Shown here: positions 16,940 through 23,933 of the stretch, piece after piece
Layout: each line of letters starts with the position of its first letter
Numbering within the stretch: the stretch's first letter is position 1
Assembly (NCBI RefSeq): GCF_900100795.1
Contig: NZ_FNCO01000017.1
Span: forward strand, 62,001 to 126,000
Source: Pseudomonas abietaniphila
Lineage (GTDB): Bacteria; Pseudomonadota; Gammaproteobacteria; Pseudomonadales; Pseudomonadaceae
Length of the DNA: 64,000 bases
Reading direction: 5' to 3'
The notes under the pieces: generated by a model
Told to the model about the DNA's origin: nothing
Seen by the model: the letters and a program-made list of their open reading frames with translations, nothing else
The model's database searches: none
Program-made: the position numbers and the translations under genes

Positions 16940-18382
16940 ATGAACAGTTCTCTACCCTTCACCTGCCTCACCCTGCTCCTGCTCGGCGGCTGCTCGCTGG
17001 AGCCGACCTATCAGCGCCCCGACGCGCCTATTGATCAGCAATGGCCTGCCAACACCAAAGGCGCGGTGGCTGATCCGAAGCGGGCGTTTCAGGAAGACTG
17101 GCACACGTTCATCACCGACCCGCGGCTGCGACAGGTGATCGATCTGGCGTTGGAGAACAACCGTGGCCTGCGCCAATACGCGGCCTCGGTGGAAGAGTCC
17201 CGCGCCGAATCCGACGGCGCGCATGCCTCGTTGTTTCCGTCCATCGGGATCAACACCTATGCAGGGCGCAGCAAGATCCCGCCCCTGGTGCGTACCCAGG
17301 GCGGTGGCGTCAGTTCGGGCAGCCTGGACAATACGTTTCAGGCCACTGCGGGTTTCACCTCCTATGAGCTCGACCTCTTCGGGCGCCTGCGCAGTCAGCG
17401 CAACGCGGCCGATGCGCGCTTCGAGGCCAGCGAGGCCGATTACCAGACCGCACGCCTGGGTTTGATCGGCGAAGTCGCCAGCACCTGGCTGACCCTGAAG
17501 GCCAATCAGACGCTGCTCAACCTTGCGGAAACCACCTACCAGTCCCAGCAGCATTACGGCGAGCTGCTGCGCAGCAGTTACAACGCCGGCTCGACGGCAC
17601 GCATCGATGTGCATCAGGGCGACGCGATGACCAACACCGCCGCCGTGCAGGTCAACACCTACCGCATGAAGGTCGCACAGAACCTCAACGCACTGCGCGT
17701 GCTGGTCGGCCAACCGGTGCCCGACCAACTGTTGCCGGTCGGCGATCTCGGGAAGACGCTGGCGACGGCCGATGTCCCGTCCGGCTTGCCCTCCAGTCTG
17801 ATCCAGCGACGTCCCGATATCATGTCCGCCGAGGCGCTGCTGCGGGCCTCCAACGCTGACATCGGCGCCGCGCGCAGTGCGTATTTCCCGACCCTGTCGT
17901 TGACCGGCGCGCTGGGCAGCCTGAGCGGGGATTTCTCGAAACTCCTCACCGGCCCGGCCCAGTTCTGGCAGTTGGCAGCGGCCGGCTCGATGACGCTGAT
18001 CGACGGTGGTCAGCGACGTGCTGTGGTGGACGCCAGTCATGCCCGTTATGACGCCAATACCGCAGCGTACGAAGGCACCGTGCAAAACGCTTTTCGCGAA
18101 GCCGCCGACGCGCTGAACGCCCGTCAGGAAATGCTCGCGCAAGTCGCGGCGCAACAGCGGCTGGTCGGGGATTATCAGGAAGCCTGGCGCCAGTCGCGCT
18201 TGCGCTTCGAGGCCGGGCTGGACAGCTACTTCTCGACCATGGACGCACAACGCTCCCTGTTTGCAGCCCAACAGGAATACCTGAATCTGGAACTGGCACG
18301 GGAGGTCAATCAGGTCGATCTGTACAAGGCACTGGGCGGCGGATGGACGCCCCCGAAACTGAATGTCGCGGACGCGAAATGA
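16940..18382 (+). CDS. OprM/NodT-family outer-membrane efflux lipoprotein
   Basis: A 480-residue outer-membrane factor. The signal peptide ends in a lipobox LLLLGGCSLE, so Cys becomes the lipidated N-terminus. TYQRP after it is typical of OprM/NodT proteins. Two repeats of the TolC-type helical and strand pattern follow (about 60-260 and 265-470), with SYELDLFGRLRSQRNAADAR, GLIGEVASTWLTLKANQTL, LIQRRPDIMSAEALLRASNADIGAARSAYFPTLSL and the C-terminal AQRSLFAAQQEYLNLELAREVNQVDLYKALGGGW. No RND or ABC pump gene is next to it; it follows a GT2 synthase by 150 bases on the same strand and the operon supplies an adaptor. It may form the outer exit for the glycan. The frame is open further upstream through a REP half, which is not coding. 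Confidence 0.88.
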   Translation: MNSSLPFTCLTLLLLGGCSLEPTYQRPDAPIDQQWPANTKGAVADPKRAFQEDWHTFITDPRLRQVIDLALENNRGLRQYAASVEESRAESDGAHASLFPSIGINTYAGRSKIPPLVRTQGGGVSSGSLDNTFQATAGFTSYELDLFGRLRSQRNAADARFEASEADYQTARLGLIGEVASTWLTLKANQTLLNLAETTYQSQQHYGELLRSSYNAGSTARIDVHQGDAMTNTAAVQVNTYRMKVAQNLNALRVLVGQPVPDQLLPVGDLGKTLATADVPSGLPSSLIQRRPDIMSAEALLRASNADIGAARSAYFPTLSLTGALGSLSGDFSKLLTGPAQFWQLAAAGSMTLIDGGQRRAVVDASHARYDANTAAYEGTVQNAFREAADALNARQEMLAQVAAQQRLVGDYQEAWRQSRLRFEAGLDSYFSTMDAQRSLFAAQQEYLNLELAREVNQVDLYKALGGGWTPPKLNVADAK

Positions 18383-18405
18383 GACACGCGGATCGCGGAT
18401 GTTCC

Positions 18406-19035
18406 TGATTCTGGCCGGAGGCCGGAGCGCGCTTGCCCGCGATCTGGCGCGAAGCGGCAGCAAAATCAGTCGACCCGGTTCTTCCTGACGCACCGCATGT
18501 ACCGGTTTTGCTGCCGGTACCCGGCAGATCGCGGGCAAGCGCGCTCCTACGCCCTCCGGGCAGAAGCAGAACCGTGCATGGGATCACGTGAGCTTCCTGC
18601 GGGCAGAAGCGGTGTTGCAAGCGCTCTCGGCTTTTGATTCTGGCCGAAGGCCGTAGGAGCGTAGCTTGTCCCGCGATCTGGCGCGAAGCGGCAGCAAAAT
18701 CAGTCGACCCGGTTCTTCCTGACACACCGCATGTACCGGTTTTGCTGCCGGTACCCGGCAGATCGCGGGACAAGCCACGCTCCTACGCCTTCCAGGCAGA
18801 AGCGGTGTTGCAAGCGCTCTCGGCTTTTGATTCTGGCCAGATCCTGTAGGAGCGACCGGGGTGGCGCTCCACCTTGCCCGCGATCTGGCGCGCAGCGGCA
18901 GCAAAATCAGTCGACCCGATCGCTCCCTACACCTTCCAGGCAGAAACAATACCGTGCCTGGCGACCTAAGCCCTCCGGGCACAAACAAGGCAGTGCCTGG
19001 CATGACGTGCGCTTCCTGCGGGCAGAAGCGGGATC
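18406..19035. repeat. Large block of three composite REP units (families A and B)
   Basis: About 630 bases without a gene. Three units follow each other. Unit 1 (18406-18567) and unit 2 (about 18635-18800) share the flank TTCTGGCCG(G/A)AGGCCG, the inner CGCGAAGCGGCAGCAAAATC, the second inner part ACCGGTTTTGCTGCCGGTAC, and the tail CCT(C/T)C(C/A)(G/A)GGCAGAAGC. Unit 1 ends in family A termini (GAGCGCGCTTGCCCGCGATC) and unit 2 in family B termini (TAGCTTGTCCCGCGATC). Unit 3 (about 18825-18945) is degenerate and has a GACCGGGGTGGCGCTCC insertion. Further decayed CCGGGCA(C/G)AA tails continue to 19035. The units separate two convergent gene sets and would act as a double-sided terminator-like structure. 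Confidence 0.85.
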
Positions 19036-19048
19036 GCCTATTTTCTAG

Positions 19049-19741
19049 CTACGGCAAATAAATACTGAACAACCCGCCGCCTAGCTCGCCGCCGTTGGCG
19101 ATCTCGATGTGGCCCGTCACGCCCTGACGCTGATGCTGCCTGGCGATATTCGCCGCGAAGTACAGACCGAGGCCGGTGCTGCCGCTGCTCTGGTTGAGGC
19201 CCAGTACGTAGTCGGTCTGGTGTTCGATCATGCGCTCAGGAAACCCGGGGCCGTCATCGTTGATGCGGATGACCAGTTGCTCGCCGACCTGACCGGCGCT
19301 GATCAGCACGTGCTGGCGGGCAAAGCGGATGGCGTTGATGACCACGTTCGACACCACCGAGCCGATCAGCTCGCGGTCGAAGAAGCCCGGCAATCCAAAG
19401 TCGTCCACGTGGTAGCGCGCCACGATGCCTCGGCTGTCGAGCACCTCTTGATGAAACGCCAGTTGCGCCTCGATGAAGTCGTCCAGCTCGTGATAATCCG
19501 GGCGCAACGGCAGCTGGTTCACACCCAGTTTGTACAGGCCCAACAACTGCACCAGCATGCCGTTCAGGTGCGCGAATTCGTACTCGATCACACCCTGCTC
19601 TGGCGTACCACGCTGTGCGTCGGGCAGATCCTTCACCCATTGCCCGTGGGCCTGGATCAACGACGCCAGCGAGTTCTTCATGTCGTGCACGGTGGAGGCA
19701 ATCACCATGGAGAAATCAAGCCCTGTTTCCTGATCGTTCAT
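19049..19741 (-). CDS. Soluble sensor histidine kinase, partner of the TPR response regulator
   Basis: A 230-residue kinase with no membrane segment or obvious sensor domain. The H-box is HDMKNSLASLIQAHG near residue 20; the catalytic ATPase domain has the N-box SNVVINAIRFARQ, G1 DDGPGFP and G2 STGLGLYFAANIA. The short form with the phosphoacceptor His almost at the N-terminus suggests that it reads the state of another protein, probably its partner. The ATG at 19741 overlaps the stop of the response regulator gene (ATGA), so the two are translationally coupled. A longer open frame upstream lies inside the regulator gene and is not real. The signal sensed is unknown. Confidence 0.88.
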   Translation of the reverse strand: MNDQETGLDFSMVIASTVHDMKNSLASLIQAHGQWVKDLPDAQRGTPEQGVIEYEFAHLNGMLVQLLGLYKLGVNQLPLRPDYHELDDFIEAQLAFHQEVLDSRGIVARYHVDDFGLPGFFDRELIGSVVSNVVINAIRFARQHVLISAGQVGEQLVIRINDDGPGFPERMIEHQTDYVLGLNQSSGSTGLGLYFAANIARQHQRQGVTGHIEIANGGELGGGLFSIYLP

Positions 19742-21342
19742 TCGCCAAACGCCCTGAGTCGCAGTTTCTGATAACGGTCGTAACGTGGATCGGTGTCGGG
19801 CATCTTGCCCACCATTTTCAGACTGTTCTGGCACTCCAGCAGGCTGGCCGTGTCGAGGTTCTGCACGCCGACGTGCAGCAGCGACTGGGCCATGTTCAAC
19901 GCGATACTGATGTTCTTCGGTTGCAGCGCCAGCGCCTGACGGAACAGGTCCTGCGCCTCGCCAAGCTTGCCCGCGCGGTAGCTTCGAATGCCCTGCAGGT
20001 TCAAGTCGATGGCCGCTTTGCCCGCGCTGAGGATTTCCGGATCGTCGGTCTGCCTGGCAATGCCTTGCATGACCACCGGATCGTCCCCGTAGATTTCCGC
20101 ACAGCTTTTCAGAATGCCGGCCCCGGCAGATTCCTGACCCAGCTGTTTAAGCTGCGCGGCCACGGCCAGCGCCGCGTCGGCACTCAAAAACTGTTCCATG
20201 CCTTCCAGGCGCGCCATGGCCTGCTCGGTCAGCTTGGCGGCCATTTCCGGATCGGAGCTCGCAACGCTAGTGGCTTTCATCAACCGTGCACGCACTTGCA
20301 GGCCGGCATCGTTGGTGTGCTCTTTAGCGACTTCGCTTAACGTCGTGTTGATCTCCACACGGGTGCGCGCATCCAGACCACGCTCACCGCCGCGACTGAT
20401 CAACGCCTGCGCCAGACCGAGGTTGGTTTCCGGGTCCTTGAAGCGCGAAAACTGACCCTGCGCCACCGCCTGACGATAGGCCTTGGAGGCGCCATCGAAG
20501 TCCTGGTTTTCCAGCGCCAACTGGCCAAGTAAACGTTGACGACGCACGGCGTAAGGGGACAGCCGGACAGCCTCTTCGAGCATCTTCTGCGCGCGCTTTT
20601 TGTCGCCGCTGGCGATCAGCACATCGGCCAGACCGTCAAACAACACCGGCATCGCATTGAACGCACGGATCGCGTCTTCGTAGACCGCCTGCGCTTCGGC
20701 ATTACGTCCGCGCTTGAACAGCAGTTTGCCCAATGCCGCGTAGGCCCAAGGCTGAGGACGGTCGGCCAGAATCGATTTGAGAAAGGCTTCCAGCGGCTCG
20801 TGCTGGTTCAGATCACGCAGGGCGTCGGCTTTGTAACGCAGGCACAGCGGCGCGAAACGTGGGTCCTGCTTGGTCAGGTTCACGCACGCCGCCAGCACTT
20901 CGGCCGGCTTGCCGCGATCCAGTGCCTGAAGAATCGGCTTGAGCAGGTTCTTGCGCTGAACGATCTTTTCCAGACGCTGCGCAAGACTTGCGCGGTTGAA
21001 CGGTTTGGTCAGGTAAGCATCGGGCTCCCACTCCAGCGCGCTCATGACCATCGCCTGACTGTTCTCGGCGGTGACCATGACAAAGACGCTTTCATGGCTG
21101 ATCAACTTATCGGTCATCAGGTCTTCGAGCACCTGCTGACCGTTCTTCTTGCCATCGCCCAGGTTGAAATCGTGCAGGATGAAGTCGTAGCGCTTCTGCG
21201 AACACATCTTCAGCGCCTGTTCGCCGGTATCGGCAGTGTCCACTTCCTTGACGCCCAACTCGCGCAGCATCGACCTGACCGAACTGCGGAAATCGGAGAA
21301 ATCATCGACGATCAGAAAGCTTTTTTGGTTCCACGCCAGCAT
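19738..21342 (-). CDS. Response regulator with TPR-type helical output
   Basis: A 534-residue two-domain protein. Residues 8-125 are a CheY-like receiver: acidic pair D13-D14 (IVDDFSD), phosphoacceptor D58 (FILHDFNLGDG), T in VMVTAEN and K in LTKPFNR. From about 135 to 534 it is a run of TPR-like helix pairs (PWAYAALGKLLFKRGRNAEA, MLEEAVRLSPYAVRRQRLLG, GKLGEAQDLFRQALALQPKN). No DNA-binding or enzymatic output domain is present, so output is by protein contact. AGGA six bases before ATG 21342 sets the start; the longer frame upstream is not supported. It is coupled to the kinase gene behind it and lies next to a chemoreceptor gene on the other strand. Confidence 0.88.
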   Translation of the reverse strand: MLAWNQKSFLIVDDFSDFRSSVRSMLRELGVKEVDTADTGEQALKMCSQKRYDFILHDFNLGDGKKNGQQVLEDLMTDKLISHESVFVMVTAENSQAMVMSALEWEPDAYLTKPFNRASLAQRLEKIVQRKNLLKPILQALDRGKPAEVLAACVNLTKQDPRFAPLCLRYKADALRDLNQHEPLEAFLKSILADRPQPWAYAALGKLLFKRGRNAEAQAVYEDAIRAFNAMPVLFDGLADVLIASGDKKRAQKMLEEAVRLSPYAVRRQRLLGQLALENQDFDGASKAYRQAVAQGQFSRFKDPETNLGLAQALISRGGERGLDARTRVEINTTLSEVAKEHTNDAGLQVRARLMKATSVASSDPEMAAKLTEQAMARLEGMEQFLSADAALAVAAQLKQLGQESAGAGILKSCAEIYGDDPVVMQGIARQTDDPEILSAGKAAIDLNLQGIRSYRAGKLGEAQDLFRQALALQPKNISIALNMAQSLLHVGVQNLDTASLLECQNSLKMVGKMPDTDPRYDRYQKLRLRAFGE

Positions 21343-21728
21343 CGAGATTCCTGTCACGGGAGAGAAAATCAGCCCAGGGGCAATTACGTTACGGGTCGGC
21401 TGCACCGCTCCCACTTTTTGGCGGGGGGAATGATAGCCAACATCAATTTGCCATCAAGCTATTTCGCGAAAGCTTTGGCCTGTTCAGGTGCGGCACGACG
21501 CCGCTTGTCCGGGTTATCGGCGGCACCAGGGTAAAGCTTAGGTGATGGCAGTGGGAAAAAGCGACTGCAAGGCGCCTCGCGCCGATTGCTGATGACGAAT
21601 CTGTGACGCAGTGTGTCGGTCCCGAATCACCAAACATGAGCGAGGGATTTCTAACGCGTCAATGGATCCAATATCACCCCGAAAACGAGCCGAAAAGCGA
21701 CGTTCATCGAACGTTATTTCAAATTGTG
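21343..21728. other. Intergenic region between regulator and chemoreceptor
   Basis: About 390 bases between divergent genes. I see no open frame that looks coding and no clear tRNA or terminator. The regulator promoter must lie in the left part; the chemoreceptor promoter is at the right end (21729-21755). Confidence 0.5.
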
Positions 21729-21755
21729 TAAAGTCCCTCATCCCCCCGCCGATAG
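21729..21755 (+). promoter_or_regulatory. FliA (sigma28) promoter of the chemoreceptor gene
   Basis: TAAAGTCC (21729-21736), an 11-base spacer and GCCGATAG (21748-21755) match the flagellar sigma28 consensus TAAAGTTT-N11-GCCGATAA at all but three positions. It is about 55 bases before the chemoreceptor ATG and in the right orientation. Expression with late flagellar and chemotaxis genes is therefore expected. Confidence 0.85.
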
Positions 21756-21808
21756 GGAGTGAAAGCGGTGTTTGCATCGCCCACCCTTACCCTGTCCGAG
21801 TAATCGTC

Positions 21809-23449
21809 ATGTCTTGGCTGACCAATTTGAAACTCAAGTCCAAACTCCTGTTTGCGTTTAGCCTGTGCGCCTTGATCACCATCGCAGTCGGGGTATTGGG
21901 ACAAAACGGCATTTCACGCCTTTACGACCTGTTTCAAGGCACCGTCAACAATAACCTGGTGTCGATTACCAAGGTCGATTCGGTCAAGGCCAACGTCATC
22001 GCCACCAACCGCGACTTCTTCAAAGTCATCGGGCTGAGCGTGCTCAAAGCCAGCCCGGAAGACATCAGCTCGGCAATCCAGTCGCTCAAGGAAAACCAGG
22101 CGCAGGCAGACACTGATTTCCGCATCTACCGCGCTACGCCTCTGGCGGCCGATGAAAAAGCTGCCGGCGACGACTTCGAGCGTGACTGGCGAGCGTACAT
22201 GGCGGCCGTGCAAAACACGCTCGCGGTTATCCAGAGCGGCGACCTCGATCAAGCCAGCAAACTGGCCGCCAGCAGCGTCACACCGAGCTACCGCAAAACC
22301 ATGGGCGAGCTGAAAATCATCATTGAGTCCAACGCACGGCAGGCCGCCGAAGCCACTCAGGCGGGTGTCGACCTGGACCGTCAGGTGACGTGGATGCTGG
22401 TCATCGGGTCCCTGATCGCTGTGGTCTGCGCCATCACCTTGGGCCTGATCGTCACGCGGATGATCACCCGTCCGATCTATCAGTCGGTGGAAAGCGCGAC
22501 GCGCGTGGCCAGCGGCGACCTGACCCATGCCATTGCCGTGGGCGGCCAGGACGAAACCGGTCAGTTGCTCAAGGCACTGTCCAACATGCAAGGCAACCTC
22601 AAAGGCACCGTGCAGCAGATTGCCAATGCCTCGGATCAACTGGCGTCGGCCGCGGAAGAGCTGACGGTGGTGACCGATGACAGCACCCGTGGATTGCAGC
22701 GTCAGAACGATGAGATTCAACAGGCGGCCACCGCCGTGAACCAGATGACCGCAGCGGTCGAGGAAGTCGCCCGTAACGCGGCCAGTGCCTCGCAAGTTTC
22801 GGCCCAGACCGCCGACGATGCGCTCAAAGGGCAGCGTCAGGTGCAGCAAGCGGTCACCGCCATGAACACCATGACGGTGGAAATCAACGATTCGACGCAA
22901 CGGGTCGAAGCCCTCGCGGGCCAGATTCGCGACATCACCAAGGTGCTGGATGTGATTCGCGGCATCGCCGAACAGACCAACCTGCTGGCCCTCAACGCCG
23001 CCATCGAAGCCGCACGCGCCGGTGAGCAAGGCCGCGGTTTTGCGGTGGTCGCCGATGAAGTTCGCGCCCTCGCCCACCGCACCCAGGTGTCGACCGGTGA
23101 AATCGAATCGATGATCACCCAGGTGCGCAACGGCGCCGATGAAGCCGTGCAGGCCATGGGCAAGAGCCAGTCCATCGCGGCCAATACCCAGACGCTGGCC
23201 ACCGAAGCCGGACTGGCACTGGAACGCATCAGCGAGGGCGTCAGCCAGATCAACGAACGCAACCTGGTCATCGCCAGCGCCGCCGAGGAACAGGCCCAGG
23301 TCGCCCGCGAAGTCGACCGCAACCTGGTGAACATCCAGGACCTGTCCGCCCAGACCGCCGCAGGCGCCAACCAGACCAACGCCTCCAGCCAGGAACTGTC
23401 GCGTCTGGCGGTGTCGTTCAACGCCATGGTGGGCAAGTTCACCCTCTGA
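21809..23449 (+). CDS. Methyl-accepting chemotaxis protein
   Basis: A 546-residue chemoreceptor. One helix at residues about 9-30, a periplasmic four-helix-bundle type sensor (about 31-190, ISRLYDLFQGTVNNNLVSIT...), a second helix (VTWMLVIGSLIAVVCAITLGLIV), a HAMP domain (TRMITRPIYQSVESATRVASGDLTH) and a long cytoplasmic coiled coil. The signalling tip is RGIAEQTNLLALNAAIEAAR followed by GEQGRGFAVVADEVRALAHR, the CheA/CheW contact. Methylation-site-like EEVA and ASAAEEQ segments are present. The ligand is not evident; small carboxylates are common for this sensor type. The ATG at 21809 is the family start MSWLTNLKLKSKLL; the upstream open frame overlaps the FliA promoter and is not coding. 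No C-terminal CheR-tethering pentapeptide is present. Confidence 0.93.
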   Translation: MSWLTNLKLKSKLLFAFSLCALITIAVGVLGQNGISRLYDLFQGTVNNNLVSITKVDSVKANVIATNRDFFKVIGLSVLKASPEDISSAIQSLKENQAQADTDFRIYRATPLAADEKAAGDDFERDWRAYMAAVQNTLAVIQSGDLDQASKLAASSVTPSYRKTMGELKIIIESNARQAAEATQAGVDLDRQVTWMLVIGSLIAVVCAITLGLIVTRMITRPIYQSVESATRVASGDLTHAIAVGGQDETGQLLKALSNMQGNLKGTVQQIANASDQLASAAEELTVVTDDSTRGLQRQNDEIQQAATAVNQMTAAVEEVARNAASASQVSAQTADDALKGQRQVQQAVTAMNTMTVEINDSTQRVEALAGQIRDITKVLDVIRGIAEQTNLLALNAAIEAARAGEQGRGFAVVADEVRALAHRTQVSTGEIESMITQVRNGADEAVQAMGKSQSIAANTQTLATEAGLALERISEGVSQINERNLVIASAAEEQAQVAREVDRNLVNIQDLSAQTAAGANQTNASSQELSRLAVSFNAMVGKFTL

Positions 23450-23461
23450 TTCTTGGCCGCC

Positions 23462-23549
23462 CCTGTGGCCGGCTTGCTGGCGAATGGAGAACTGTCGGCC
23501 ACTGCCGATGTGGCTGAAAGGACACTTTCGCCAGCAAGTCGGCTCCACA
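23462..23549. repeat. Paired REP, family D
   Basis: Inverted copies of CTGTGGCCGGCTTGCTGGCG and TTCGCCAGCAAGTCGGCTCC about 35 bases apart, directly after the chemoreceptor gene. Better-conserved pairs of this family lie at 55239-55329 and 59060-59149. Confidence 0.75.
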
Positions 23550-23630
23550 AAAACGGTGTCAGTGCAGACACCGCAGCCACCCTTTAGCCACCTGAGACAA
23601 ATTGGCGAATTGACTAAATCGTCCTACGAT

Positions 23631-23658
23631 TTGTCGTAAATCTCATTTCGGGTACAAT
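23631..23658 (+). promoter_or_regulatory. Sigma70 promoter of mqo leader
   Basis: TTGTCG (23631-23636), a 16-base spacer and TACAAT (23653-23658). The predicted start of transcription, near 23665, coincides with the first base of a long hairpin, leaving a 5' leader of about 270 bases before the mqo ATG. Confidence 0.65.
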
Positions 23659-23664
23659 CCCGCC

Positions 23665-23708
23665 CCTCCCGCAGATCACTTGGACCTGATGACCGAGTCC
23701 TGCGGGGG
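23665..23708 (+). ncRNA. Structured RNA element at the 5' end of the mqo leader
   Basis: CCTCCCGCAG (23665-23674) pairs with CTGCGGGGG (23700-23708), and the inner ACTTGG (23679-23684) pairs with CCGAGT (23693-23698, one G-U). The result is a stacked two-part stem with a nine-base apical loop. A second small hairpin, CGGG-AAGT-CCCG, follows at about 23776-23788. The leader continues to the mqo ribosome-binding site with no open frame of note. It may be a leader regulatory element or a small RNA released from the leader; I do not recognise the family. Confidence 0.5.
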
Positions 23709-23933
23709 TGTAGATGTTTACTCAAGCTGCTGAATCCAATGATCGAATAAAAAGCCAGCACCGAGGGACATAGAACGGGAAGTCCCGGACTCATTGACTT
23801 CCTGACCCTGCCTCCTCGTCTTCTGAGAGCGAAGCCTTCTGACGTTTGTACCCCGAACCGGGTTGCAGCAACGGCGGGACGTTGCCTGATGAAGGACCGC
23901 AGGTGGATAACTTTCTCTCTATTGGATGACTCA

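Noticed and set aside
18406..19035. CRISPR-like array
   Set aside because: Repeats are long, inverted and composite, without equal unique spacers, and they match intergenic REP pairs elsewhere in the window; no cas genes.
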